IMG/VR virus record: IMGVR_UViG_3300025789_000072
Span: 1-42,360 of that record
Reading direction: 5' to 3' (one strand)
Length of the DNA: 42,360 nt
Origin: a virus
Shown here: positions 21,854 to 29,105 of the stretch, piece after piece
How positions within the stretch are numbered: the first letter of the stretch is position 1
Layout of the letters: each line of letters opens with the position of its first letter
Notes under the pieces: generated by a model
The model's input: the letters and a program-made list of their open reading frames with translations, nothing else
The model's database searches: none
What the model was told of the DNA's origin: nothing
Position numbers and translations under genes: made by a program

Positions 21854-22267
21854 TTATATTAATTTAAGTGATTCAGTCAATCCAACTTCCAAACCTTCCT
21901 CGAAAATATCAAATGAAGATAAAAACTTTCTTGTCCCATCCTGTAATATAATAACAGACCGATAAGAGTATGTCAAAGGGTGTGTACCATTTATACCTTT
22001 AGTGTATTCTACAAAGACATTAATAGTATAAACCTCCCTGAGCCACTTCTGTAACAAGGACTGGGTGGGAGCATTCCATCTTTCTCCTTCATTAAACTCA
22101 TTATTACAATCATAAATACCATCCTCTAATGAATCCGAAATCAGAAACTCCTCATGTTCTTCACAGATACCTTCATAGTTTTCACAGTAGAATTGTTCTG
22201 TAATTATGTTAAAGCCTTTTTCTTTAGCTAATTTAGCTGTTTTAAAACTTACTCTTTGTTCTTCCAT
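21854..22267 (-). CDS. Bacteroidota phage hypothetical protein (APTQSLLQKWLRE motif)
   Basis: A 137-aa acidic protein with VSFKTAKLAKEKGFN near the start and NAPTQSLLQKWLREVYTINVFVEY in the middle. This combination is widespread in unnamed Bacteroidota phage genes (from memory). A likely role in early takeover is only a guess. Its first codons overlap the small gene at 22242. Confidence 0.7.
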   Translation of the reverse strand: MEEQRVSFKTAKLAKEKGFNIITEQFYCENYEGICEEHEEFLISDSLEDGIYDCNNEFNEGERWNAPTQSLLQKWLREVYTINVFVEYTKGINGTHPLTYSYRSVIILQDGTRKFLSSFDIFEEGLEVGLTESLKLI

Positions 22268-22322
22268 AATTAGATAAATTTAATATTGCATATAAGTACA
22301 CCTTCATTTGTTCTTTTGTCAT
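22242..22322 (-). CDS. 26-residue peptide
   Basis: ATG at 22322-22320 overlaps the previous gene's stop as ATGA and opens MTKEQMKVYLYAILNLSNYG. It ends within the next gene. Only the coupling supports it. Confidence 0.4.
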   Translation of the reverse strand: MTKEQMKVYLYAILNLSNYGRTKSKF

Positions 22323-22516
22323 TTCTTTTGTTTTAAAAGTTTAGTAATTTGTTCTTGATAACCTTCGCTTATTTCTGTACAAAGTTTCACCAATAACTTA
22401 AAATACTTTTGTTCTGTTTCGGACAAATCATCGTAGTGGTTATTGTCCATTTTTTCAAGACTATCTTTCAAGTCTGCGTATGTATTTTCGAACATACAAT
22501 GTTTCATGTTAGACAT
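22319..22516 (-). CDS. Small acidic helical protein
   Basis: A 65-aa protein (MSNMKHCMFENTYADLKDSL) consisting mostly of charged helix, with SETEQKYFKLLVKLCTEISEGYQE. It overlaps the upstream gene by 8 nt. Function unknown. Confidence 0.65.
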   Translation of the reverse strand: MSNMKHCMFENTYADLKDSLEKMDNNHYDDLSETEQKYFKLLVKLCTEISEGYQEQITKLLKQKK

Positions 22517-22691
22517 TCTTCAATACTTTTTTAGTGTTATAAATCCCCTCTCTTAAATAAGTCTTATGCTTATCACTACGGGGGTGTTTGATTAATCTTT
22601 TATAGCGGTCTAATTGCATTTGCATCAGTGCCTCGCTAGTTGGTATCCCGTCACGCTTTGCGATGAAGGTGTAGATAGATTCTGCTGTCAT
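22509..22691 (-). CDS. Small basic protein
   Basis: A 60-aa protein (MTAESIYTFIAKRDGIPTSE) with a basic helical second half (LDRYKRLIKHPRSDKHKTYL). Compact spacing to neighbours (3 nt upstream, 8-nt overlap downstream). Function unknown. Confidence 0.65.
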   Translation of the reverse strand: MTAESIYTFIAKRDGIPTSEALMQMQLDRYKRLIKHPRSDKHKTYLREGIYNTKKVLKNV

Positions 22692-22694
22692 GTC

Positions 22695-22928
22695 CTAACA
22701 CGGTTTAATTTTATTCCACAATTCTAGTTTAGCCTCTAGTATTTCGGCAGGGGTGGCGATAGTTTCGTTATACACCATGTTTCTTTTCTTGGGGGCAATG
22801 TGGTGTACTATAACATCATAACGATATTCATTGCCTTGCCTATCGGTTGTGTAAGCAGCAAACGAATGTAAGTCTACTGTTATTGTTATCGTACCACGTT
22901 CGTCTTTAATAATTTTCTCGTGTCTCAT
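22695..22928 (-). CDS. Hypothetical early protein
   Basis: A 77-aa protein with a beta-hairpin-rich N terminus (ERGTITITVDLHSFAAYTTD), YRYDVIVHHIAPKKRN in the middle and a helix at the end (TPAEILEAKLELWNKIKP). Same general form as other small early genes here. Function unknown. Confidence 0.65.
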   Translation of the reverse strand: MRHEKIIKDERGTITITVDLHSFAAYTTDRQGNEYRYDVIVHHIAPKKRNMVYNETIATPAEILEAKLELWNKIKPC

Positions 22929-22939
22929 TGTGTTTTATT

Positions 22940-23197
22940 TTAGTGGGTGATTAATAAAAATTTGAATACTTGGTTAAACCTTGAGATTGTACAACACCCC
23001 CCGTAATCTCTACCATCAATAGTATATTCTACTTTGCCATTTTTTTCGTAAAATCCTTGCGGAGTACCATAGTCGCTTCTTTTCATTTTTATGAATAAAG
23101 AATTACTCCCCTTATTCATATCATCGCACCAGTTCTTAAAATCTTTAAGAGACTTAACCGTAGATGGAATTTTTATTATTTCTCTTTTAGATGACAT
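22940..23197 (-). CDS. Hypothetical early protein
   Basis: An 85-aa protein (MSSKREIIKIPSTVKSLKDF) containing NWCDDMNKGSNSLFIKM and DGRDYGGCCTISRFN; the CC pair is notable. Starts 20 nt after the first gene of the operon. Function unknown. Confidence 0.6.
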   Translation of the reverse strand: MSSKREIIKIPSTVKSLKDFKNWCDDMNKGSNSLFIKMKRSDYGTPQGFYEKNGKVEYTIDGRDYGGCCTISRFNQVFKFLLITH

Positions 23198-23217
23198 TTT
23201 TCTAGTTTTACTTGTGA

Positions 23218-23424
23218 TTAAATCTTTACAAATTTATTTTCAAAATTTTTAATATAAACGCTACCAACAAATATTTTACTCTTTGTATTCCAATAGGTTC
23301 TAGCGTATATTTTAGCATCTGTAACTGCTGCATCTATATTAATGCCATTGCGAATAAAACTATCAGACTTTAATATAGTACCGTCTTTATTTTTTGTGTG
23401 AAGGTATATTTTGTATGTGTCCAT
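23218..23424 (-). CDS. First gene of the leftward early operon, hypothetical
   Basis: A 68-aa protein (MDTYKIYLHTKNKDGTILKS) with alternating strands and a helix (INIDAAVTDAKIYARTYWN). It is the promoter-proximal gene of the leftward operon, about 27 nt after the predicted -7 box at 23451-23458. Function unknown. Confidence 0.65.
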   Translation of the reverse strand: MDTYKIYLHTKNKDGTILKSDSFIRNGINIDAAVTDAKIYARTYWNTKSKIFVGSVYIKNFENKFVKI

Positions 23425-23450
23425 TTTTTTTCTTTTTTAGTGTGATGATG

Positions 23451-23482
23451 CAAAAATAAGGGCAAATAAATTAACCACCAAA
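23451..23482 (-). promoter_or_regulatory. Leftward early promoter
   Basis: Read on the minus strand, TTTG (23482-23479), 20 nt, then TATTTTTG (23458-23451): a full Bacteroidota promoter driving the 18597-23424 genes. Confidence 0.7.
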
Positions 23483-23512
23483 CTTTTTTTAATAAATTTC
23501 TAAAAAAGATTT

Positions 23513-23544
23513 TTTGGTAGATTAAATATGTATGTATATATTTG
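23513..23544 (+). promoter_or_regulatory. Rightward early promoter
   Basis: TTTG (23513-23516), 20 nt, TATATTTG (23537-23544): full Bacteroidota promoter. The predicted start of transcription near 23551 leaves a leader of about 16 nt before the Cro-like regulator at 23567. The same TTTGGT(G/A)G start as the leftward promoter suggests a shared operator. Confidence 0.7.
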
Positions 23545-23566
23545 CAGCGTATCAAACAAATAGATA

Positions 23567-23761
23567 ATGGCAAAAGAAAAGATTACATTTCAGCAAGCAT
23601 TAGTGAAGGCTATGGATGGCAGGACTAATAGGTGGTTAATGAATAAGTGTGGTATTCACGAAAGCGAGTTATCCCGTATAGTAAAAGGTAGGCTTGCACC
23701 AACTGACGGGCAAATAGAAAAGATTAAAGTAGTATTCCCTAATTTACAATACGATAAGTAA
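23567..23761 (+). CDS. Cro/C1-like HTH regulator
   Basis: A 64-aa protein with a helix-turn-helix core: TNRWLMNKCGIHESELSRIVKGRLAPTDGQIEKI. Size and placement as first gene of the rightward operon, opposite a divergent operon, are those of Cro-like repressors acting on the promoters between them. Its stop overlaps the next ATG by one base. Confidence 0.75.
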   Translation: MAKEKITFQQALVKAMDGRTNRWLMNKCGIHESELSRIVKGRLAPTDGQIEKIKVVFPNLQYDK

Positions 23762-24057
23762 TGGTTACTATATATACGTTATCTTATAAGGATACTAACA
23801 CTCCTTTTTATGTTGGTGCTACGATGTGTTCTTTAAAGAAAAGATTTGCTGAACATTCTTGTTTTAATTTACCATATTTGAAAATAAAACGTGAAAATGT
23901 TATAATAGAGGGAATAGAAGTATGTAAACAAGATGATGCAAGAAATATTGAATTTTTTTGGATTTGCCAATTAAAAGAGTGGGGTTTTAAATTAACTAAC
24001 AACATAGTAAAATCCCCTCATTATCCAATTAAATTTAAAAAAAGACATAGGCGTTGA
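23761..24057 (+). CDS. GIY-YIG domain protein
   Basis: A 98-aa protein with IYTLSYKDTNTPFYVGATMCSLKKRFAEH, a GIY-YIG nuclease N terminus (IYT for GIY, FYVG for YIG, then an Arg in KKRFAEH), and a Glu later (NIEFFWICQLKEWG). It is a minimal single-domain member, so it may be a homing-type or repair nuclease or an inactive relative. It follows the Cro-like gene directly. Confidence 0.7.
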   Translation: MVTIYTLSYKDTNTPFYVGATMCSLKKRFAEHSCFNLPYLKIKRENVIIEGIEVCKQDDARNIEFFWICQLKEWGFKLTNNIVKSPHYPIKFKKRHRR

Positions 24058-24093
24058 TGTTGATTCATTACTTAACAATTAAAAATAGAAAAA

Positions 24094-24597
24094 ATGAGTA
24101 CTAAAAAAGTTTTAAGATTATGGGTAAATGGGGAAGGTTATAAACCTTTCGAGTATGATACTTTTGAAGATATTAAAGATGCTTTAAAAGAAAGAAATAT
24201 CAGCATTGGTTACGGTAGCATAATTGGTGACGGTAGCAGCATTGGTGACCGTAGCAGCATTGGTGACCGTAGCAGCATTGGTTACGGTAGCAGCATTGGT
24301 GACGGTAGCAGCATTGGTTCACGTAGCAGCATTGGTTCACGTAGCAGCATTGGTTCACGTAGCAGCATTGGTGACGATGTTAAAGTAAAGACACTATTTT
24401 TTAATGGCTCAAATCATTCAGTTATGTATTGGGGTGAGGACAAAATACAGATAGGCTGTCAATCTTACTCAATTGCATATTGGGAAGAAAACTTTAAAAG
24501 GATTGGTAATTCACATAGTTACACCGAAGAACAAATAAAAGAATATGAATACTATATTAATACTGTGCGTTCTTTTCATAATTTACTTAACAATTAA
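24094..24597 (+). CDS. Hexapeptide-repeat (left-handed beta-helix) protein
   Basis: A 167-aa protein in three parts: N-terminal domain (1-35, MSTKKVLRLWVNGEGYKPFE), ten hexapeptides of the SSIG(D/S/Y)(R/G) type (36-95), and a C-terminal domain (about 96-167, IQIGCQSYSIAYWEENFKRI, then SYTEEQIKEYEYY). The I/S-G hexad pattern is that of left-handed parallel beta-helices. The C-terminal domain is homologous to that of the gene remnant at 27667-28000. No acyltransferase active site is seen, so a structural or binding role is more likely. Confidence 0.75.
   Translation: MSTKKVLRLWVNGEGYKPFEYDTFEDIKDALKERNISIGYGSIIGDGSSIGDRSSIGDRSSIGYGSSIGDGSSIGSRSSIGSRSSIGSRSSIGDDVKVKTLFFNGSNHSVMYWGEDKIQIGCQSYSIAYWEENFKRIGNSHSYTEEQIKEYEYYINTVRSFHNLLNN
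24199..24378 (+). repeat. Ten 18-bp tandem units encoding hexapeptides
   Basis: Near-identical 18-bp units of the form AGCAGCATTGGTGACGGT code for the beta-helix. Variation is confined mainly to the last two codons of each unit. The array is in-frame and exact enough to gain or lose units by slippage. Confidence 0.85.
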
Positions 24598-24609
24598 TCT
24601 TACACAAAA

Positions 24610-25311
24610 ATGAAAAAAGTAGATTTCACAATTAAAGGAACTAAGTTGCCTGTGATACCGAAGGGGCTTATGTACACTACTGTTGCATCTGTAAAATGGC
24701 ATAAGACAACAGAATTTACATCTGGATTGCATCAGTTAAAATCAGAAGGCATTGCCACTGGATTAGAAGGTTGTATATATGCTAGTCATTTTACAACAGG
24801 TAGCAACCACTACATATTCCACTTATCCACCATCGAACGCCTAGCAGAAGAGCAAGGTATGTTGTATGAAAAGGAAACTGAAAGAGATTGGACGGGGGTG
24901 AGGTTTAGAATTTCGGCATATAAAAATTCTAAAATTTACGATTTGTTAAAAGATGAAAATAATAATTACGAAGTTAATGGATTTTCTACTTATCCCATAT
25001 TTACTCAAGAGGAAGTTGATTGTATATTCACAAAAGGTATTTTGATAGAAGTAAAGGAAGAAAGCGAAATAGACAAGCGTACTAGAATGGCTGAAACATT
25101 AACTGAAAACATATTTGGAAAAGATGCTTTTGCCCCCTCCCTTCGTAACCTATTAGAAGATGCTTGCGCCCACGAAAGAAACATCAGGAAGGGTTGCCCT
25201 ATGTGGAAAGGAGTTGATGAAAACGAAAGGTTGGAACAAGTAAAGCAAGAATGGAGTAAATTGGGGGAAGTGGTGGCGGTATTGCATAAACAATTAAATG
25301 AGAAAAAATGA
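24610..25311 (+). CDS. Hypothetical protein
   Basis: A 233-aa soluble protein beginning MKKVDFTIKGTKLPVIPKGL. The N-terminal half is mixed alpha/beta; a helical C-terminal part has ENERLEQVKQEWSKLGEVVAVLHKQLNEKK. Cys and His near 185-200 (DACAHERNIRKGCPMW) might bind a metal. ATGA overlap with the next gene. No family recognised. Confidence 0.65.
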   Translation: MKKVDFTIKGTKLPVIPKGLMYTTVASVKWHKTTEFTSGLHQLKSEGIATGLEGCIYASHFTTGSNHYIFHLSTIERLAEEQGMLYEKETERDWTGVRFRISAYKNSKIYDLLKDENNNYEVNGFSTYPIFTQEEVDCIFTKGILIEVKEESEIDKRTRMAETLTENIFGKDAFAPSLRNLLEDACAHERNIRKGCPMWKGVDENERLEQVKQEWSKLGEVVAVLHKQLNEKK

Positions 25312-25637
25312 AAATAAACAACCCACATAATATAAAAGTAGGGCTATCTGTATTTGATTATAACCTAAAAGAGTATAAGGTAGTTAGCGTAGGTAATAAA
25401 TATTTTACTTGTGAAAGCGTGCGCAATAAAGTAGACCTATTAACTTTAAGAACAGTAACCCAATATCAACCACTAAAATTATATATTGATAAAGAATCTC
25501 CTATAAAAGAAAAAAGGGTGGCTGAATTATACCAAAAGATAAAAAGTCATTTTAATACTGGTTATACTCCGAAAAATTCACTTGAAGAATTAGAGGCTAT
25601 TGCATTGGTATTATTCCCAAAAAGAAAAACAGATTAA
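25308..25637 (+). CDS. Small beta-barrel-like protein
   Basis: A 109-aa protein; the N-terminal 60 residues (IKVGLSVFDYNLKEYKVVSVGNKYFTC) look like an SH3-like small barrel, and the C-terminal half is helical (KRVAELYQKIKSHF). Coupled to the preceding gene by ATGA. Similar small-barrel proteins accompany replication genes in Bacteroidota phages; function unknown. Confidence 0.6.
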   Translation: MKINNPHNIKVGLSVFDYNLKEYKVVSVGNKYFTCESVRNKVDLLTLRTVTQYQPLKLYIDKESPIKEKRVAELYQKIKSHFNTGYTPKNSLEELEAIALVLFPKRKTD

Positions 25638-25660
25638 TTCACAATTAAACAATAAATAAC

Positions 25661-26062
25661 ATGAAAAGTAAAATAATTTTTAAGGGCAAACGAGTAGATA
25701 ACGGCGAATGGGTAGAGGGATTCTACGAGTATAATAAAGACGATGATATGCACTTCATCAGGACTTATGAGAATCGGGATACGATAGAGGTTGTACCCGA
25801 AACGGTTTGCCAATATACAGGATTGAATGATAAGAATGGGAAAATGTTGTGGGAAAAAGATATTCTACAGCATAAAGAACATAAAGGGTATTTATTGCCT
25901 GATTTCAAGGCACATGTTTTATGGGTAGATGAATATGCTTGTTTTGGGTATAAAAGACTTGATTTGCCTGATTGGAATTACCCTACTTATTTTACTGAAC
26001 ACGATGAACTAAAATCAGATTTCTTAGATTTTTCAGAAATCATCGGCAACATTCACGACTAA
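25661..26062 (+). CDS. YopX-family protein
   Basis: A 133-aa protein with the YopX signature: IIFKGKRVDNGEWVEGFY at the start, ETVCQYTGLNDKNGKMLWEKDIL in the middle, and SEIIGNIHD at the end. YopX domains are common in phages of Gram-positive and Bacteroidota hosts, of unknown function. Confidence 0.85.
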   Translation: MKSKIIFKGKRVDNGEWVEGFYEYNKDDDMHFIRTYENRDTIEVVPETVCQYTGLNDKNGKMLWEKDILQHKEHKGYLLPDFKAHVLWVDEYACFGYKRLDLPDWNYPTYFTEHDELKSDFLDFSEIIGNIHD

Positions 26063-26072
26063 CCACCTACCC

Positions 26073-26162
26073 ATGCTACTACTAACGATTGCCACAATGA
26101 TAGCCTACACAGTGAAATGCTATTTGACGGCGGTAAGGATGCCGAATGATATGGAAATGTAA
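26073..26162 (+). CDS. 29-residue membrane peptide
   Basis: A short ORF 10 nt after the YopX gene, MLLLTIATMIAYTVKCYLTA, one hydrophobic segment. Supported only by position and composition. Confidence 0.35.
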   Translation: MLLLTIATMIAYTVKCYLTAVRMPNDMEM

Positions 26163-26183
26163 ACCCAGTAAACGTAATAAATT

Positions 26184-26348
26184 ATGAAACACACCTTCCC
26201 CATCGGTCACAAATTCGGTGGTAACAAGAAGAAACCTTACAGAACTAAACAAGTAGGCGTAAGAGTGCCAGAGAGCTTGCATAGTGAGATAGTTACCCTT
26301 GTTAAGCAATATGTTAAAGAAATGTTAAAGTCAAAAGAAATATTATAA
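26184..26348 (+). CDS. Small ribbon-helix-helix-like protein
   Basis: A 54-aa basic protein (MKHTFPIGHKFGGNKKKPYR), with RTKQVGVRVPESLHSEIVTLVKQYVKEML, which has the strand-then-two-helices pattern and V-R-V-P-E-S-L core of ribbon-helix-helix DNA-binding proteins. A likely transcription or plasmid-type regulator, by pattern only. Confidence 0.55.
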   Translation: MKHTFPIGHKFGGNKKKPYRTKQVGVRVPESLHSEIVTLVKQYVKEMLKSKEIL

Positions 26349-26357
26349 AGACTATTA

Positions 26358-26384
26358 TTTGTATTCAAAATATACATATTTTTG
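26358..26384 (+). promoter_or_regulatory. Putative promoter before the 26426 gene
   Basis: TATTTTTG (26377-26384) is an exact TAnnTTTG box. The nearest TTTG (26358-26361) is only 15 nt upstream, so the -33 element is imperfect. Confidence 0.45.
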
Positions 26385-26425
26385 TGGTATCAAAGCAATT
26401 AAGCGGAGATTTAAAAAGAAAAAAA

Positions 26426-26671
26426 ATGAAAAGTTTAGTAAGTACAACAGCAAGTAAAGTAAAATCAGTAGAAGTTAAAATGTCTAATATGACATTTGTA
26501 GTTAAATGTGAAAGCCATTTTATTATAGCTAAAAAATCAACATGGAGTACGCCAAAGTTTACCGCTATTATTAAAGAAACAGGCGAAAAATTAACTACAC
26601 TTTGCGGTAAAAATTTTTTAAGAACGCAAATGGAAATGGTTAATTCAAAACCTCACTTATTTTTATCTTAA
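26426..26671 (+). CDS. Small hypothetical protein
   Basis: An 81-aa basic protein, MKSLVSTTASKVKSVEVKMS, mostly beta strands. Start at 26426 is chosen over an in-frame 26384 because it follows AAGAAAAAAA and the promoter box lies upstream. Function unknown. Confidence 0.55.
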   Translation: MKSLVSTTASKVKSVEVKMSNMTFVVKCESHFIIAKKSTWSTPKFTAIIKETGEKLTTLCGKNFLRTQMEMVNSKPHLFLS

Positions 26672-26681
26672 CCCCCTCACA

Positions 26682-26700
26682 GGGCGGCTAACAACCGCCC
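26682..26700 (+). other. Intergenic CTAAYAM-loop hairpin, copy 1
   Basis: GGGCGG (26682-26687), loop CTAACAA, CCGCCC (26695-26700): a perfect hairpin with no T-run, 15 nt before the next ATG. Preceded by ACA, as in the other copies. Confidence 0.6.
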
Positions 26701-26715
26701 ACTAATTTAGAAAAA

Positions 26716-26844
26716 ATGCAACAACTACGCCAAATAATACACGAAGCACGCATGCAACTACAACCACCGCCGACAGTACAGGCTATTCTAATAGTCGCAA
26801 TGGCTTTAGCAATACTGTTCATTGGTGCAGCAACAGGTAATTAA
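26716..26844 (+). CDS. 42-residue membrane protein
   Basis: MQQLRQIIHEARMQLQPPPT then one transmembrane segment (about 23-39, AILIVAMALAILFIGAA). Starts after the hairpin at 26682-26700, precedes recT by 26 nt. Function unknown. Confidence 0.5.
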   Translation: MQQLRQIIHEARMQLQPPPTVQAILIVAMALAILFIGAATGN

Positions 26845-26870
26845 TTTTTAACAATAAAAAAAAGAAAAAA

Positions 26871-27617
26871 ATGAGTACAGAAATCGTAAAGGCTACAACA
26901 GCCGAAGTATCAACAGTAACCGAGCAGGAACTTATCGGGCATCTTGAAAATTTAGGTTTAGTAAACAAACTAACCGCAGGGGAAAAAAGCACTTTTATTG
27001 CTATCGCAAAGGCTTTTAATCTTAACCCTTTTAAGCGTGAAATTCACGTTAGTAAGTACGGCGATAAGGCTAGTATAATTACGGGCTATGAAGTGTATAT
27101 TAAACGTGCAGAACGTACGGGATTGTTAGACGGTTGGGAGTGTGTAACTACGGGCAGCGTTGCACAAGGTAACTTAAAAGCTACTTTAACTATTTACCGC
27201 AAAGATAGAAACCGTCCCTTTATTTGGGAGGCTGACTACAACGAATTTGTACAAAAGACAAGTAGTGGAAGTGTTACTCAATTTTGGCAAAAGGCTTCTT
27301 TTATGATAAAGAAAGTAGCTATATCACAAGGTTTTAGACTTTGTTTTAGTGATGAGTTGGGGGGTATGCCTTACACTAAAGAAGAAATGCCAGAACAATC
27401 AACAGAGGACGTTACTTATACTCCAGTAGAAGCACCACAGCCACAAATAGCGGCCAAAAAGAAGCTAACCGAAGCAAAGTATAAGCAAGCCTTAGAAGGC
27501 GTTAAAACAGGCGCAACGTTGCCAAATAGTGATGTTAGTTTCTTCACGTTCTTAACTACTGAATGCGAATTAACAACCGAGCAACTAATAGAAGTAAACG
27601 CTGCTTATCCTCTATAA
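26871..27617 (+). CDS. recT: RecT/Bet-family single-strand annealing protein
   Basis: A 248-aa protein with the RecT/Bet core: LTAGEKSTFIAIAKAFNLNPFKREIHVSKYGDKASIITGYEVYIKRAERTG, then WEADYNEFVQ and FWQKASFMIKKVAISQGFRLCFSDELGGMPYTKEE. It anneals complementary single strands and promotes recombination and repair. The C-terminal 60 residues form a separate domain. It is near SSB and nucleases, as in phage recombination modules; no separate exonuclease of the RecE or lambda Exo type is seen. Confidence 0.9.
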   Translation: MSTEIVKATTAEVSTVTEQELIGHLENLGLVNKLTAGEKSTFIAIAKAFNLNPFKREIHVSKYGDKASIITGYEVYIKRAERTGLLDGWECVTTGSVAQGNLKATLTIYRKDRNRPFIWEADYNEFVQKTSSGSVTQFWQKASFMIKKVAISQGFRLCFSDELGGMPYTKEEMPEQSTEDVTYTPVEAPQPQIAAKKKLTEAKYKQALEGVKTGATLPNSDVSFFTFLTTECELTTEQLIEVNAAYPL

Positions 27618-27625
27618 TTTTAACA

Positions 27626-27649
27626 GGGTGCAGCCTAATAACTGCACCC
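27626..27649 (+). other. Intergenic CTAAYAM-loop hairpin, copy 2
   Basis: GGGTGCAG (27626-27633), loop CCTAATAA, CTGCACCC (27642-27649): eight pairs, no T-run, 17 nt before the ATG at 27667. Preceded by ACA. Confidence 0.6.
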
Positions 27650-27666
27650 ATAAATTAAACAAAAAA

Positions 27667-28000
27667 ATGAAACATTTTAAATTAACATCGGAAAGTAAGG
27701 TAAACGCATTTGGCTTTACATTGTTTAGAATTGAATTAACCGTTGACTGTAAATGGGGTAAAGCGGGGGATAAAGGTGTATGGCGATGCTTTTGACAAAT
27801 CACCACTTCAAATACAAGGCACTAGGCATTTTGTAAATGAGTGTAAAAAAGGTTATTTAAAAATAGGCTGTAAAGAATTTACTTTTGAATATTGGAAAGA
27901 AAACTTTGAAAGTATTGGTAAAGCAAATAACTATACCGACAAAGAAATTAAAGAATATTCATCATATATTGACTTGGCCATATCACTTTCAAAATTATAA
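27667..28000 (+). pseudogene. Broken repeat protein, paralogue of 24094-24597 without its repeats
   Basis: ATG at 27667 opens a 42-codon frame with MKHFKLTSESKVNAFGFTLF, CKWGKAGDKGVW, an N terminus I know from repeat proteins of Bacteroidota phages in which GDKGGW runs on into repeats. Here it shifts out of frame after GDKG and stops (TGA). One base on, another frame reads VYGDAFDKSPLQIQGTRHF and KIGCKEFTFEYWKENFESI, the C-terminal domain of the same family (homologous to 24094-24597), to the stop at 28000. The repeat array appears deleted at the junction with loss of frame. Confidence 0.65.
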
Positions 28001-28005
28001 ACAAA

Positions 28006-28188
28006 ATGCAACTACTACAACAAGAAGTAATATCTCAGTACATTGAAGAAATGCCAATAGGCAGACCACCACGCAAAGAGCAAAGCAAATGGGCGGCGAA
28101 GATTGAAATAGCAAACAATTACACGATAGAGCAGTTAGAACAATTAGAGTATCAATATCAACAACATTTGAAGTATGGAAAAGAGTAA
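28006..28188 (+). CDS. Small hypothetical protein
   Basis: A 60-aa Gln/Glu-rich helical protein (MQLLQQEVISQYIEEMPIGR). Its 3' end overlaps the next gene by 14 nt. Function unknown. Confidence 0.6.
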   Translation: MQLLQQEVISQYIEEMPIGRPPRKEQSKWAAKIEIANNYTIEQLEQLEYQYQQHLKYGKE

Positions 28189-28414
28189 CCTTTACGACAT
28201 TTACACCACCAAAGCCCGTGAAATGCGGATTAACTTTGAAAGTGCTAAGAAGTTGCAATGTCCATTAACACACCCACTATTTAAGACAGTAATAAGGGAT
28301 ATTATCAACATAGATACTCCCACCGAATTACTAGCACCACTAAACAAACTTGCTTATACTTTAGTTGCACAGTATGATGCTGAAATTAAAGCAACGATAA
28401 TAAGTAAAATTTAA
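28175..28414 (+). CDS. Small hypothetical protein
   Basis: A 79-aa helical protein beginning MEKSNLYDIYTTKAREMRIN, with YTLVAQYDAEIKATIISK at the end. Function unknown; part of the recT-SSB operon. Confidence 0.6.
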   Translation: MEKSNLYDIYTTKAREMRINFESAKKLQCPLTHPLFKTVIRDIINIDTPTELLAPLNKLAYTLVAQYDAEIKATIISKI

Positions 28415-28419
28415 AGAAA

Positions 28420-29067
28420 ATGAAAGCATCAAAAGAATTATTAAACCACCTCAGCGCAAATGTGTGGGGTGTAACCGCAGATGGTTTTAGGACTATTTTA
28501 GAAGCGTATAAGGGGGATGTAGAGGAGAAGGAACAGGAACAGACTACTAAACACCCTATCGAGTTAGTAAATGAGTGTTACCCTAATGGGTGGTGTGTAG
28601 AAAAGTGTGACGAAGTAATAAAAGACATAAATAGTTTTTATGGTGCTACTTTTTTGGGAGAATGTAATTTTTATGGGCAAATATATAGAAGCTATTTTGC
28701 ATCTAATTCAAGTTGGGAAATTATCATCACCCGTTCCGAGTATATGGCTATTACGAGACCACAAGAAGTTGAAAAATGGCAACCTAAAGTAGGCGATTTA
28801 GTAGAGATGTACGGTGATAATGAATCGTACGGGGTTTTTAAAGGCGAATACAGCCATACTACAAAATATGGTTTCCATTACATTAAAGGGAATGATGCCA
28901 TTGGGTGTAAGAATATTCGTCCTGCTTCTAATGGTGTACACATAGAACAACCGAAGCCTGAAAGCGAACATCTATTGGAAGTATTGCAAGAATGCGTAAA
29001 CGATTTGGATAAGAGAGTGAAACAGTTGGAATCAATGCAAGCACCGACATTGAAGAGACATTTATAA
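28420..29067 (+). CDS. Hypothetical protein with C-terminal coiled coil
   Basis: A 215-aa protein: helical start (1-45), a middle with YPNGWCVEKCDEVIKDINSFYGATFLGECNFYGQ, a small-barrel segment (WQPKVGDLVEMYGDNESYGVFKGEY), and a coiled coil (about 183-208, LQECVNDLDKRVKQLES). Several Cys suggest a metal site. No family recognised. Confidence 0.65.
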   Translation: MKASKELLNHLSANVWGVTADGFRTILEAYKGDVEEKEQEQTTKHPIELVNECYPNGWCVEKCDEVIKDINSFYGATFLGECNFYGQIYRSYFASNSSWEIIITRSEYMAITRPQEVEKWQPKVGDLVEMYGDNESYGVFKGEYSHTTKYGFHYIKGNDAIGCKNIRPASNGVHIEQPKPESEHLLEVLQECVNDLDKRVKQLESMQAPTLKRHL

Positions 29068-29105
29068 ACAAGTAAAAGTAAGGCTACTTCACAGCCGTAA
29101 GTATA

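Noticed and set aside
24199-24378. Regular 18-bp repeats that could be taken for a CRISPR-like array
   Set aside because: There are no spacers; the units are contiguous, in frame and encode hexapeptides of a beta-helix.
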